Below, one piece after another: positions 51,446 to 59,830 of a stretch of 64,000 bases of DNA. The notes beneath the pieces were generated by a model. It had not been told where the DNA came from. It saw nothing but the letters and a program-made list of their open reading frames with translations, and did not search any database. Both the position numbers and the translations under genes were made by a program. Origin of the DNA: JAVJSF01 sp040219555 (lineage in GTDB: Bacteria > Actinomycetota > Thermoleophilia > Miltoncostaeales > Miltoncostaeaceae); contig JAVJSF010000006.1 in assembly GCA_040219555.1 (NCBI GenBank), positions 124,001 to 188,000 on the forward strand, in the 5' to 3' direction. Each line of letters begins with the position of its first letter. Position 1 is the stretch's first letter.

Positions 51446-51961
51446 TCATCGCCCGGCGGCCACCAGCGCGGCAAGCTCCTCCCGGGCGGCGCGCGCCAGC
51501 GCGGCGCGGTCGGCGCCCAGCGCCGCCAGGGCGCGCGGCGCGGTGCCCTGATCCAGAGCGGCCACGGCCTCCACGATGTGGGCTCCGCTCAGGTGGATGC
51601 GGTCGTGTTTCACCGCGGCGGCGGCCGAACGCAGCACCGGCTCCATCGAGGCGTCTCCGCGGTACGGCCCGCGGGGCGGGTCCCCCGGGGCCGGCACCGC
51701 GGGCTCGGGTCCGGTGATGCCGAGGGCGCCCAGTGCCGCTGCGTGCTGGGAGGCGATTGCGCCGGCGAGCCCACCGGGGTCGAGGCCGGCCCGGCGGAAC
51801 GCCGCGGCGGCGGTGCCGTCGGGAAGGCCCAGGGCTGCCAGCAGCAGGTGTTCGGCCCCGGCGTGGGCGGCGCCGTCCTGGCGCGCCGCGGTCTCGGCGC
51901 CCTTCAGCAGGTTGGTGACCGTGACGAGGTCGTCGCGGCGGCGGCGGATGCGGGCGAACAA
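51446..51961 (-). CDS. Clp N-terminal-domain protein
   Basis: A 171-residue protein made of two Clp_N-type repeats ('LKGAETAARQDGAAHAGAEHLLLAALGLPDGTAAAAFRRAGLDPGGLAGAI' and 'VLRSAAAAVKHDRIHLSGAHIVEAVAALDQGTAPRALAALG') with no ATPase domain. Free-standing Clp_N proteins may act as adaptors or competitors for the ClpC chaperone. It follows an HTH gene on the same strand. TTG start with a strong AGGAGG six bases upstream. Confidence 0.82.
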   Translation of the reverse strand: MFARIRRRRDDLVTVTNLLKGAETAARQDGAAHAGAEHLLLAALGLPDGTAAAAFRRAGLDPGGLAGAIASQHAAALGALGITGPEPAVPAPGDPPRGPYRGDASMEPVLRSAAAAVKHDRIHLSGAHIVEAVAALDQGTAPRALAALGADRAALARAAREELAALVAAGR

Positions 51962-51980
51962 CGGGTTCCTCCTGGTGGGA

Positions 51981-52193
51981 TCAGCGGCGCAGGCGCCCGG
52001 CCAGGCGCTTGTGGGCCGCCTGGCGCGTCACCCCCAGGGCTGCCGCGATGTCGGCCCACGACCAGCCCTGGTCGATGGCCTCCTGCGCCGCGGCCAGCTC
52101 CAGCCGGTCGGCCCGCCGTCGCAGGGAGACGACGGCGGCGAGCGCCGTCGCCGGATCGCCGGCATCGGGGAGGGGGGGGAAGGACTCCTGCAC
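51981..52193 (-). CDS. Small helix-turn-helix regulator
   Basis: A 70-residue protein with one helix-turn-helix ('AAAQEAIDQGWSWADIAAALGVTRQAAHKRLAGRLRR') of the kind found beside Clp_N genes in Actinobacteria. GTG start, six bases after its -10 box, no Shine-Dalgarno. The promoter carries two palindromes of one sequence type, so I infer autorepression; the divergent miaB promoter is close enough to be affected too. Confidence 0.78.
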   Translation of the reverse strand: MQESFPPLPDAGDPATALAAVVSLRRRADRLELAAAQEAIDQGWSWADIAAALGVTRQAAHKRLAGRLRR

Positions 52194-52196
52194 GGC

Positions 52197-52212
52197 GTCA
52201 ACCTAGATTGAC
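52197..52212 (-). promoter_or_regulatory. Operator copy 1 over the -10 of the HTH gene
   Basis: GTCAAC-CTAG-ATTGAC (one mismatch from perfect). It contains the -10 TAGGTT (minus strand, 52205-52200). Confidence 0.65.
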
Positions 52213-52228
52213 GGCCGTTCGTTGTCAA
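52200..52228 (-). promoter_or_regulatory. Promoter of the HTH/Clp_N operon
   Basis: On the minus strand, -35 TTGACA (52228-52223), a 17-nt spacer and -10 TAGGTT (52205-52200), with the GTG start six bases further. The -35 is perfect consensus. Confidence 0.75.
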
Positions 52229-52239
52229 CTACAGTTGAC
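52224..52239 (-). promoter_or_regulatory. Operator copy 2 over the -35 of the HTH gene
   Basis: GTCAAC-TACA-GTTGAC, perfect 6-bp arms, overlapping the -35. Centre-to-centre distance to copy 1 is 27 bp. Confidence 0.65.
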
Positions 52240-52274
52240 GAGTCCGCCCCGTACGAGCCTCTAGACTTCCGCCC

Positions 52275-53606
52275 GTGCGCTACCACCTCACGACCTTCGG
52301 TTGCCAGATGAACGAGCACGACTCCGAGCGCATGCGCGGGGTGCTCGAGGGCATCGGCTACCGGCGCGCCGAGGCCCGCGACGACGCCGACCTGATCCTG
52401 TTCAACACCTGCACCATCCGGGGCAGCGCCGACGAGCGCTTCCTCGGCAATCTGGGCGATGCCAAGCGCGTCAAACGCGAGCGCCCCGACGCCATCGTGG
52501 CCGTCGGCGGGTGCTGGGCCCAGAGCCAGAAGGAGCAGGTGTTCGACGACTTCCCGTTCATCGACATCGCCTTCGGCCCAGGCGAGGTGAGCCGACTGGG
52601 CGAGCTGGTGGCGCGCGAGCGCCTGGACGCCGTTGGCGCCTTCTCCTTCGACGGCGCGTTCAGCGGCACCCTCCCGGCCATCCGCGAGCGGCCACACCAG
52701 GCCTGGGTCCAGATCTCGGTGGGCTGCAACTGCGTGTGCGCCTACTGCATCGTGCCCGCCGTGCGCGGGCGCGAGCGCAGTCGTCCGCTCGCCGAGGTGG
52801 TGGCCGAGGTGGAGGCGCTTGCGGCCGACGGGGTGGTGGAGGTGACCCTCCTCGGCCAGAACGTGAACTCCTACGGGCGCGACATCCCCCGCGCCGAGCG
52901 CGCCGGCTTCGCCGAGTTGCTGCGCGCCGTCGCCGGCGTGGAGGGGGTCCGCCGGGTGCGCTACACCAGCCCGCACCCCAAGGACATGCGCGAGGACGTC
53001 ATCGCCGCAATGGCCGAGTGCCCGGAGGTCTGCGCGCACCTGCACCTGCCGGCCCAGTCGGGCAGCAGCCGCATCCTCAAGGCCATGCGGCGCACCTACC
53101 GCCGCGAGCGCTACCTGGAGTTGGTGCAGCGACTGCGGGAGGCCATCCCCGACCTGTCGCTCACCACCGACCTGATCGTGGGCTTCCCGGGCGAGACCGA
53201 GGCGGACTTCGCGGACACCCTGTCGCTGGTCACCGAGTGCCGCTACGACGGCGCGTACACGTTCCTCTACTCGCCCCGGCCGGGCACCGAGGCCGCCGAG
53301 ACGCTGCCCGACGACGTGGACCCCGAGACCAAGCGCGAGCGGATCACGCGGCTGGTGGAGGTGGTGCAGCGGACCGCGTCCGAGCGCGCCGCCCGTTTCG
53401 TCGGCAGCGAACGCGAGGTCCTGGTGGAGGGGCCCTCGCGCACCGACCCCAGCCGGCTGCGCGGTCGCCTCGAGCAGAACATCACCGTGAACTTCACGGG
53501 CGACGCCGCCCCGGGGGACCTGGTGGCCGTGCGGATCAGCGGAGCCACCTCCACGACCCTCGCCGGCGAGCAGGTCGCGGTGGCCGCGGGGGCCCCGGCG
53601 CGCTGA
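52275..53606 (+). CDS. miaB: tRNA-2-methylthio-N6-dimethylallyladenosine synthase
   Basis: A 443-residue radical SAM methylthiotransferase. The UPF0004 domain has its three cluster Cys in 'TTFGCQMNEHDS' (Cys10), 'FNTCTIRG' and 'VGGCWAQ'. The radical SAM cluster is in 'GCNCVCAYCIVP' (about 150-161), and a TRAM domain ends the chain. It adds the methylthio group to A37 of tRNAs after MiaA, whose gene follows with a TGATG overlap. TAGACT (52262-52267) ends seven bases before the GTG, so it is probably leaderless. Confidence 0.95.
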   Translation: MRYHLTTFGCQMNEHDSERMRGVLEGIGYRRAEARDDADLILFNTCTIRGSADERFLGNLGDAKRVKRERPDAIVAVGGCWAQSQKEQVFDDFPFIDIAFGPGEVSRLGELVARERLDAVGAFSFDGAFSGTLPAIRERPHQAWVQISVGCNCVCAYCIVPAVRGRERSRPLAEVVAEVEALAADGVVEVTLLGQNVNSYGRDIPRAERAGFAELLRAVAGVEGVRRVRYTSPHPKDMREDVIAAMAECPEVCAHLHLPAQSGSSRILKAMRRTYRRERYLELVQRLREAIPDLSLTTDLIVGFPGETEADFADTLSLVTECRYDGAYTFLYSPRPGTEAAETLPDDVDPETKRERITRLVEVVQRTASERAARFVGSEREVLVEGPSRTDPSRLRGRLEQNITVNFTGDAAPGDLVAVRISGATSTTLAGEQVAVAAGAPAR

Positions 53607-54550
53607 TGGGGGCGGGGGGCGGGGCTGCCCCGCCGCGGGTGCTTGCCATCGTCGGCCCGACCGCCAGCGGCAAGAGCGCGGTGGCGCTCGGGGTCGCGGA
53701 GGCGCTTCGGGGCGAGTTGATCGTGGCCGATCCGTTCCAGCGCTACCGCGGCCTGGAGATCGCGGCCGACAGCCCGTCGCCGGACGAGCGGGAGCGGGTG
53801 CCGCATCACGGGGTGGGGGACCTGGCGCTCACCGACCGCTCGGACGCCGCCGGCTTCGCGGCGCTCGCGCACGCCGCGATCGACGCTGCCCTGGAGGCGG
53901 GGCGGGTTCCGGTGGTCTCGGGCGGCACCGGGCTCTACGTGCGGGCGGCGCTGGCCCGCCTGGACTTCCCGCCGGAGCCCGCCGCGCACCTGCGCGCCGA
54001 GGCCGAGGCCCGCGCCGGGGATGATCCGCGCGCGGCTGCCGCCGAGGTGGCACGGCTCGATCCGGCCCGCTCGGCCGGCCTGGATGCGGACAACCCGAGG
54101 CGCGTGGCGCGCGCCCTCGCCCTGGCCCGCGCCGGCGTACCCGCGCGCCCGGTCTCGGCGCTCTGGACCGCCGAGACCCGCCACCCGACGCTGATCGTGG
54201 CCCTCACGCGCCCGCGCGCCGAGCTGGACCGGCGCATCGCGCAGCGCGTGCGCCGCGAGCTCGACGATGGCCTGGTGGCCGAGATCGAGGCGGCCCTCGA
54301 CACCCCGGACCTGGCCCGGGAGCCGGCCCAGATCATCGGGATGCGCGAGGTGGCGGCGATCCGCGAGGGGGCGATGGGGGCGGACGACCTGGCCGAGATG
54401 CTCGCCTCCCGCACGCGCCGCCTGTCGCGCAAGCAGATGACCTGGCTGCGCAAGACGCCCGGACCGGTGGAGCTGGACATCGGCGACGCCGAGGCCGCCG
54501 ATGCGATCCCCCGCGTGCTCGCCCTCTGGCAGTCGGCCCGCGGAGGCTGA
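53606..54550 (+). CDS. miaA: tRNA dimethylallyltransferase
   Basis: A 314-residue enzyme that isopentenylates A37 of tRNAs reading U-starting codons. P-loop 'AIVGPTASGKSAVAL' (about 14-28), 'VVSGGTGLYVRAAL' (about 100) and the C-terminal 'SRKQMTWLRK' are clear. The segment that is usually 'SADSMQVYRGLDIGTAKP' reads 'VADPFQRYRGLEIAADSPS', an unusual variant of the conserved D-S-x-Q/Y motif. Confidence 0.93.
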   Translation: MGAGGGAAPPRVLAIVGPTASGKSAVALGVAEALRGELIVADPFQRYRGLEIAADSPSPDERERVPHHGVGDLALTDRSDAAGFAALAHAAIDAALEAGRVPVVSGGTGLYVRAALARLDFPPEPAAHLRAEAEARAGDDPRAAAAEVARLDPARSAGLDADNPRRVARALALARAGVPARPVSALWTAETRHPTLIVALTRPRAELDRRIAQRVRRELDDGLVAEIEAALDTPDLAREPAQIIGMREVAAIREGAMGADDLAEMLASRTRRLSRKQMTWLRKTPGPVELDIGDAEAADAIPRVLALWQSARGG

Positions 54551-54556
54551 CCGGCG

Positions 54557-55771
54557 TCAGTGGTGGTGGCCGTGCCCGTCGTCGTGCAGCAACTCCGGAT
54601 CGGTGCGCACGGCCAGCAGGGCGGCCAGGCCGGTGGTGATCGGCGCGGCCGCGATCAGGCCGATGGACCCGACCAGGGTGGCCACGATCTCGGCCGCCAC
54701 GACCTCGCTGTTGATGGCGTCGCCCAGGCCGGTGTCGGCCAGGCTGAACACCAGCAGCACGGGCAGCGCGGCCCCCGCGTAGGCGAGCACCAGGGTGTTG
54801 ACCACCGCCGCGATGTGATCGTGCCCCACGCTCATGCCGCGCGAGAACAGGGCGCGGGCCGACAACTCGGGATTGGCGTGGCGCAGCGCCATCACCGTCG
54901 AGGCCTGGCTGATCGTCAGGTCATCCAGCACGCCGAGCGCGCCGATGACGATCCCGGCGATCAGCAGCCCCTGAATCGAGAGGGTGTCGCCGCCGATGGC
55001 GTTGAGGAAGCTGGCCTCCTCGGACCCGAAGCCCGTGATGTGGGCCAGGTCGGTGGCGAACTGCGCCAGGCCGATGGTCAGCAGCAGCGCCGCGGTGGTG
55101 CCCAGCAGGGCCGCCACGGACTTCGGGCCCAGGCCGTGGGTGACCGGGATGGCCACCAGCATGATCGCCAGCGCCCCCACGAGGGCCACGGCCGGCGGCG
55201 AGGTGCCCTCCAGGATCGCGGGCGCGACGAACATGACCACGATCGCCAGGCTGGCGCCCAGACCCAGGAGGGCGCGCGCGCCCCGCCAGCGGCCGGTGAT
55301 CACGACGAGCGCCACGAAGGCCAGCGCCAGCCACAGCAGCGACGAGTTGCGCTGGAAGTCGGCGAAGGAGTATCGGTCGGCCGGCACCCCACCCACCACC
55401 GCGTCGGGCGGCAGGTCCGTGGCGGTCACGCGGATATCGTCGCCGGGCGAGATCGAGAAGCCCGGCCCCAGATCGAAGCCGGCGCTGAGGCCGCTGTCGG
55501 GGCCAGAGGTCAGCTCGATGCCCACCCGCCGGCAGCGCGCCGCCTCCGGATCCTGCCCGGCGCCCTCTCCCACGGCCACCGCCGCCCGGCAGCGGCCCGG
55601 CTCCACCGAGGTGACCGTGGCCGACTCGAGCTGGGCCGAGCCCCCGCCGGGGCTGCGCAGGCCGGAGTCGCCGGTGGGCCACATGGCCACGATGGCCATC
55701 GCCACGAACAGCGCCAGCCCTCCCAGGACCATCAGCAGGGAGAGCCCCAGACGGGAGCGGTCGATCCTCAC
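54557..55771 (-). CDS. YibE/F family multispanning membrane protein
   Basis: A 404-residue protein. TM1 is at about 8-28; an extracytoplasmic beta-rich part of about 110 residues follows, then seven or so membrane segments with 'LAIMLVAIPVTHGLG', 'GVLDDLTISQASTVMALRHANP' and 'GMSVGHDHIAAVVNTLVLAYAGAALPVLLVF', which are YibE/F signatures. It ends in a His-rich tail ('HDDGHGHHH') that might bind metal. Function is unknown in all species. GTG 55771 or GTG 55789 are both possible starts. It is divergent from dapF. Confidence 0.85.
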   Translation of the reverse strand: MRIDRSRLGLSLLMVLGGLALFVAMAIVAMWPTGDSGLRSPGGGSAQLESATVTSVEPGRCRAAVAVGEGAGQDPEAARCRRVGIELTSGPDSGLSAGFDLGPGFSISPGDDIRVTATDLPPDAVVGGVPADRYSFADFQRNSSLLWLALAFVALVVITGRWRGARALLGLGASLAIVVMFVAPAILEGTSPPAVALVGALAIMLVAIPVTHGLGPKSVAALLGTTAALLLTIGLAQFATDLAHITGFGSEEASFLNAIGGDTLSIQGLLIAGIVIGALGVLDDLTISQASTVMALRHANPELSARALFSRGMSVGHDHIAAVVNTLVLAYAGAALPVLLVFSLADTGLGDAINSEVVAAEIVATLVGSIGLIAAAPITTGLAALLAVRTDPELLHDDGHGHHH

Positions 55772-55833
55772 GGGGCGGCACTCTGACACGCGGCGCGGCC
55801 GGAGCGGCGCCGGGTGGGCACGCACCGATCCGG

Positions 55834-55839
55834 TACCCT
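55834..55839 (+). promoter_or_regulatory. -10 box of leaderless dapF
   Basis: TACCCT ends seven bases before the dapF ATG, no Shine-Dalgarno. Confidence 0.45.
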
Positions 55840-55846
55840 CCCGCAG

Positions 55847-56653
55847 ATGAGATTCGCCAAGTGGCAGGGGCTCGGGAACCACTACATCGTGATCTCCCGC
55901 GAGGACCTGCCGTCCCCCCTCACGCCGGCCCGCGCCCGCCGGCTGTGCGACCCGCATTTCGGCATCGGCGGCGACGGGATCCTGGAGGTGGCCGCCGACG
56001 CCGGCGTCCCCCGCATGATCGTCTGGAACCCCGACGGCAGCCACGCCGAGAACTGCGGCAACGGCATCCGCATGGTCGGCCGGTATCTGGACGCCGCGGG
56101 CCGCCTGCCCGCCGACGGCATCATCCTGACCGGCGCCGGCGCCGCGCGCGTCCACGTGCGCGACGACCGCCTGGTGGAGGTCGCGATGGGCCGCGCCCGC
56201 TTCCCCGCGGGCGAGACCCGCGAGACGGTGCGTGTCGGCAGCCTGGCGGTGGACCTCGCCGAGGTCTCCATGGGCAACCCGCACGCGGTCATCGAGCACC
56301 CCGCCCCCGACGAGGTGGTGCGCGAGTGGGGCCCGCCGCTGGAGGTGGCACCCCGCTTCCCCGAGCGGACCAACGTGGAGTTCGTGCGCACCGAGGGCCC
56401 GGGGGAGATCACCATGCGCGTGTGGGAGCGGGGGGTGGGCGAGACCATGGCCTGCGGAACGGGGGCCTGCGCGGCGGCGGTCGCCGCCGTGCGCCTGGGC
56501 GGGATGCCCAGCCCCGTGACCGTGCATCTGGCCGGCGGCGATCTCGTGATCGCCGTCGACGACGACCTCGAGGTGACGATGACCGGACCGGCTGAGGAGA
56601 TCTACCGCGGCGAGCTGTCGCCGGCGCTCATGAGTGCCCTGGAGGCGCTGTGA
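55847..56653 (+). CDS. dapF: Diaminopimelate epimerase
   Basis: A 268-residue cofactor-independent racemase converting LL- to meso-diaminopimelate. N-terminal 'AKWQGLGNHYIVI'; catalytic Cys pair in 'NPDGSHAENCGNGIRM' (about 72) and 'MACGTGACAAAV' (about 204). Its stop overlaps dapL by GTGA, so the enzyme that makes its substrate is translated with it. Confidence 0.95.
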   Translation: MRFAKWQGLGNHYIVISREDLPSPLTPARARRLCDPHFGIGGDGILEVAADAGVPRMIVWNPDGSHAENCGNGIRMVGRYLDAAGRLPADGIILTGAGAARVHVRDDRLVEVAMGRARFPAGETRETVRVGSLAVDLAEVSMGNPHAVIEHPAPDEVVREWGPPLEVAPRFPERTNVEFVRTEGPGEITMRVWERGVGETMACGTGACAAAVAAVRLGGMPSPVTVHLAGGDLVIAVDDDLEVTMTGPAEEIYRGELSPALMSALEAL

Positions 56654-57819
56654 GCCGCCCGATCGGCGCCGAGCGCCTGCGCCTGCTGCCGCCCTACCTG
56701 TTCGCGCAGATCGAGCAGAAGATCGCCGCCAAGCGCGCGGCCGGGGTGGACATCATCTCCCTGGGCATCGGCGACCCGGACACGCCCACCCCGCCCGCCG
56801 TCGTGGCGGCCCTCGCCGAGCACGCCGCGCGCCCGGACACCCACCAGTACCCCTCCAACCGGGGCCGCCAGAGCTTCCGCGACGCCCTTGCGGCCTTCTA
56901 CTCGCGCCGTTTCGGGGTGGAGTTGGACACCGCCACCGAGATCGTCCCCGCCCTCGGCGCCAAGGAGGCCATCGCCAACATCAACTTGGCGCTGCTCGAC
57001 CCCGGCGACGTGGCCCTGGCCTCGGACCCCGGGTACCCGGTGTACACCACGGGGCCCCTGCTGGCCGGCGCCGAGCCGGTGGCGATGCCGCTGGTGCCCG
57101 AGCTGGGCTTCCAGCCCGACCTGGACTCCATCCCGGCCGACGTGCGCTCGCGGGCGCGGCTGATGTTCCTCAACTACCCGAACAACCCGACCGGCGGGGT
57201 CATCGAGGACGACTTCTTCGACCGCGTGGTGGAGTTCGCCCGCGCCAACGACATCATCGTGGTGCACGACAACGCCTACTCGGAGATCACCTACGACGGC
57301 TATCGCGCGCCGTCGTTCCTCGCCACGCCCGGCGCCAAGGAGGTCGGCATCGAGGTCTTCTCGCTGTCGAAGTCCTACAACATGACCGGCTGGCGCTCGG
57401 GGGCCGTGGTGGGCAACCCGGACATCGTCCAGGCCTACTGGCAGCTGAAGACCAACATCGACTCGGGGATGTTCGAGGCGGTGCAGGAGGCCAGCGTCGC
57501 GGCGCTGGGCGAGGAGCGCTCGGTGGCGGAGATGTGCGCCGTCTACCAGCGCCGGCGCGACACGCTGGTGGCGGCGCTCAAGCGCATCGGCCTGGACGTG
57601 GACGCGCCCAAGGGGGCCATCTACATCTGGGCGCGCGTGCCCGAGGGGGAGACCTCGGCCAGCTTCACCGAGAAGGTCATCGAGGAGGCCGCCGTGGTCA
57701 TCTCCCCCGGCGCGGCCTACGGGGCGGCCGGCGAGGGCTTCGTCCGGATGAGCCTCACGGTGCCCGACGACCGCCTGGACGAGGCCGCCGAGCGGATCGG
57801 GGCGCTCGTCGCCCGCTGA
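56650..57819 (+). CDS. dapL: LL-diaminopimelate aminotransferase
   Basis: A 389-residue class I/II PLP aminotransferase. 'IISLGIGDPDTPTPPAVVAAL' opens it, 'FLNYPNNPTGGV' is near 173-184, and the PLP Lys lies in 'SLSKSYNMTGWRSG' near 240. These match DapL, which turns tetrahydrodipicolinate into LL-diaminopimelate in one step without succinylated or acetylated intermediates. Its coupling to dapF supports the call over aspartate aminotransferase. Confidence 0.88.
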   Translation: MSRPIGAERLRLLPPYLFAQIEQKIAAKRAAGVDIISLGIGDPDTPTPPAVVAALAEHAARPDTHQYPSNRGRQSFRDALAAFYSRRFGVELDTATEIVPALGAKEAIANINLALLDPGDVALASDPGYPVYTTGPLLAGAEPVAMPLVPELGFQPDLDSIPADVRSRARLMFLNYPNNPTGGVIEDDFFDRVVEFARANDIIVVHDNAYSEITYDGYRAPSFLATPGAKEVGIEVFSLSKSYNMTGWRSGAVVGNPDIVQAYWQLKTNIDSGMFEAVQEASVAALGEERSVAEMCAVYQRRRDTLVAALKRIGLDVDAPKGAIYIWARVPEGETSASFTEKVIEEAAVVISPGAAYGAAGEGFVRMSLTVPDDRLDEAAERIGALVAR

Positions 57820-57853
57820 TCCCACCCCCGGGCCGGGGCTCCCGGTACGCCTG

Positions 57854-58267
57854 TTGCACCCCGCGGCCCGGGTCCCCGCCCGGGCCCACCCGGGCGACGC
57901 CGGCCTGGACCTCATGGCCGTGGAGGGGGCCACTCTGGCCCCTCACGGGGGGCGGGCCGCCGTCCCCACGGGGCTGGCGGTGGCCATCCCGCACGGCTAC
58001 GCCGGCCTGGTGCTGCCGCGCTCGGGGCTGGCCCGTCGCCACGGCGTGACGCTGGCCAACGCCCCGGGGCTGATCGATGCCGGCTACCGCGGTGAGCTGA
58101 TCGTGCTGATGGTGAACCTCGGCGACGAGCCGCATCGTCTCGAAGCCGGCGACCGCATCGCCCAGCTCGTGGTGACCCCGGTGTCGCTGGGGGCCGCGGT
58201 CCCCGTGGACGACCTCCCCCCGTCGGACGGGAGGGACGAGGCCGGGTTCGGCTCCACCGGGAGCTGA
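57854..58267 (+). CDS. dut: dUTP diphosphatase
   Basis: A 137-residue trimeric-type dUTPase. The five motifs are visible: 'HPGDAGLDL', 'PRSGLARRHGVTL', 'GLIDAGYRGELIVLMVNLG', 'RLEAGDRIAQLVV' and a C-terminal 'GFGSTG'. It removes dUTP and supplies dUMP. The TTG at 57854 is the first usual start; the family often has a few more residues, so a CTG just upstream is possible. Confidence 0.92.
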   Translation: MHPAARVPARAHPGDAGLDLMAVEGATLAPHGGRAAVPTGLAVAIPHGYAGLVLPRSGLARRHGVTLANAPGLIDAGYRGELIVLMVNLGDEPHRLEAGDRIAQLVVTPVSLGAAVPVDDLPPSDGRDEAGFGSTGS

Positions 58268-58286
58268 CGCGGGCGCCCCGGCCACC

Positions 58287-59054
58287 TCACCGGTCGCGGT
58301 GGCGCTCGGCCCGGTCTGCCGCCACATCCCGCGCGGTGGCCTCGAGCGTGCCGTCGAGGGGCTCCAGCACAAAGGGCGCGCCGGTGCGGTGCTCCAGCGC
58401 CCAGCCCAGCAGCAGGTCGGCCAGCCACGGGTTCTTCGGCAGCAGCGGCCCGTGCAGGTAGGTGCCGATCACCCGCCGCTGGATCCCGCCCTCGAAGCCG
58501 TCCTCGCCGTTGTTGCCGCGCCCGTGCACCACCCGGCCAAGCGGACGCGCGCCGGCGCCCAGGCGCGTGCGCCCCGCGTGGTTCTCGAAGCCCACCACTC
58601 TCTGGTGCTGTCCGTCGACCTCGGCCTCGATCACCAGATCGCCGATCAGCCGCGTGGGGCCGGCGACCGTGTCGAGGTCCAGCAGTCCGACCCCGGGCAT
58701 GCGCTCCCCGTCCACGCCGGTGTAGCCGTGGCCGGCCAGCTGGAAGCCGCCGCACACGGCCAGCATCGCCGCGCCGGCCTCGGCCGCGCGCTGCAGTCCC
58801 TCGGCCTTGGTGGCCACCAGGTCGCGCGCCACCACGGCCTGATCGCGATCCTGGCCGCCACCCAGGTAGTAGAGGTCGTGCGCGCCGGGCTCCACCGGGT
58901 CGCCCTGCTCGATGGCCGTCACCTCGAGCGCCAGCCCGCGCCATTCGAGGCGGCGGGCGAACACGGCGATGTTGCCCCGGTCGGCGTAGATGTTCATCTC
59001 GCCGGGGTAGAGGTGCCCCAGGCGGACCGTCGTCCGTGCCGGTCCACGGTTCAT
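58287..59054 (-). CDS. gatD: Lipid II isoglutaminyl synthase, glutaminase subunit
   Basis: A 255-residue CobB/CobQ-type amidotransferase. 'HLYPGEMNIYADRGNIAVFARRLEWRG' is the GatD start, the nucleophile Cys101 is in 'AVCGGFQLAGHGY' and the catalytic His201 in 'GTYLHGPLLPKNP'. It supplies ammonia to MurT for amidating D-glutamate of lipid II. Unusually, a methyltransferase gene lies between murT and gatD; the ATG overlaps that gene's stop (ATGA). Confidence 0.92.
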   Translation of the reverse strand: MNRGPARTTVRLGHLYPGEMNIYADRGNIAVFARRLEWRGLALEVTAIEQGDPVEPGAHDLYYLGGGQDRDQAVVARDLVATKAEGLQRAAEAGAAMLAVCGGFQLAGHGYTGVDGERMPGVGLLDLDTVAGPTRLIGDLVIEAEVDGQHQRVVGFENHAGRTRLGAGARPLGRVVHGRGNNGEDGFEGGIQRRVIGTYLHGPLLPKNPWLADLLLGWALEHRTGAPFVLEPLDGTLEATARDVAADRAERHRDR

Positions 59055-59830
59055 GCGGCCACCGCGCAGCGCCGTATCTGGGTCTCGCCGCCGGCGCGCA
59101 GGGGACCGCCCGCGAAGTCGCCCGTGGTCTCGATGGTGCGCAGGCCGGCGCGGGCGATCAGGTGATCCAGCTCTACCGGCATGAACAGGTGGACGCGGTG
59201 GCGGCGCAGGAACTCGGCGCGGTCCCCGCCGGGGGACACCTCCACGATGCGGTGGGTGAACTCGAGCGTCTGGGTGAGCGGATCCCAGGAGTCGTACCAG
59301 GCCGCGTGGTGCAGTTCGATCCCGGTGAGCGGGTCCACGAACGAGCCGCCCTCGCGCACCTCGCCGAGACCTTCGGCGATCTCGCCGGGGTCGGGGTGCG
59401 CTACGTCGAAGATCAGCTCGCCGCCGGGGGCGAGGTGGGCGGCGGCGGCGCCCAGGCAGGCCAACTGGTCCGCGGGCTCGGTGAGGGCCTGCAGGGTGTT
59501 CATCGCGATCGCCACCAGCGGGAAGCGCCGCTCAAGGGAGAAGGAGCGCATGTCGGCCTCCAGCGGGTGGATGCGCCGGGCGACCTCCTCGCCGGCCCGC
59601 GCGGCGGCGTCGGTCAGCGCGTCCAGCATCTGGGGGGAGCGGTCGAGCGCCCACACCTCGTGGCCGTCGCCGGCCAGCGTGATGGCCACCCGGCCGCCCG
59701 CGGCGCCCAGATCGAGCACCGGCCCGCCCAGCCGGCGCGCGTGCGCCCGCCAGAAGCCGAGGTCTTCACGGTAATGGGCGTGCTCGCGCAGGAACCGCTG
59801 TGCCTCCTGCAGCGTGGCCTCAGCGCTCAT
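59051..59830 (-). CDS. Class I SAM-dependent methyltransferase inside the murT-gatD operon
   Basis: A 259-residue enzyme. SAM motif I 'VLDLGAAGGRVAITLAGDGHEVWALDRSPQML' is near 37-68, with 'LIFDVAHPDPGEIAEGL' later. The closest general type is the Methyltransf_25/UbiE-like group; the substrate is unknown. It overlaps murT by 11 bases and gatD by 4, so all three are translationally linked. A cell-wall precursor or MurT/GatD-linked substrate is an inference from position only. Confidence 0.75.
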   Translation of the reverse strand: MSAEATLQEAQRFLREHAHYREDLGFWRAHARRLGGPVLDLGAAGGRVAITLAGDGHEVWALDRSPQMLDALTDAAARAGEEVARRIHPLEADMRSFSLERRFPLVAIAMNTLQALTEPADQLACLGAAAAHLAPGGELIFDVAHPDPGEIAEGLGEVREGGSFVDPLTGIELHHAAWYDSWDPLTQTLEFTHRIVEVSPGGDRAEFLRRHRVHLFMPVELDHLIARAGLRTIETTGDFAGGPLRAGGETQIRRCAVAA

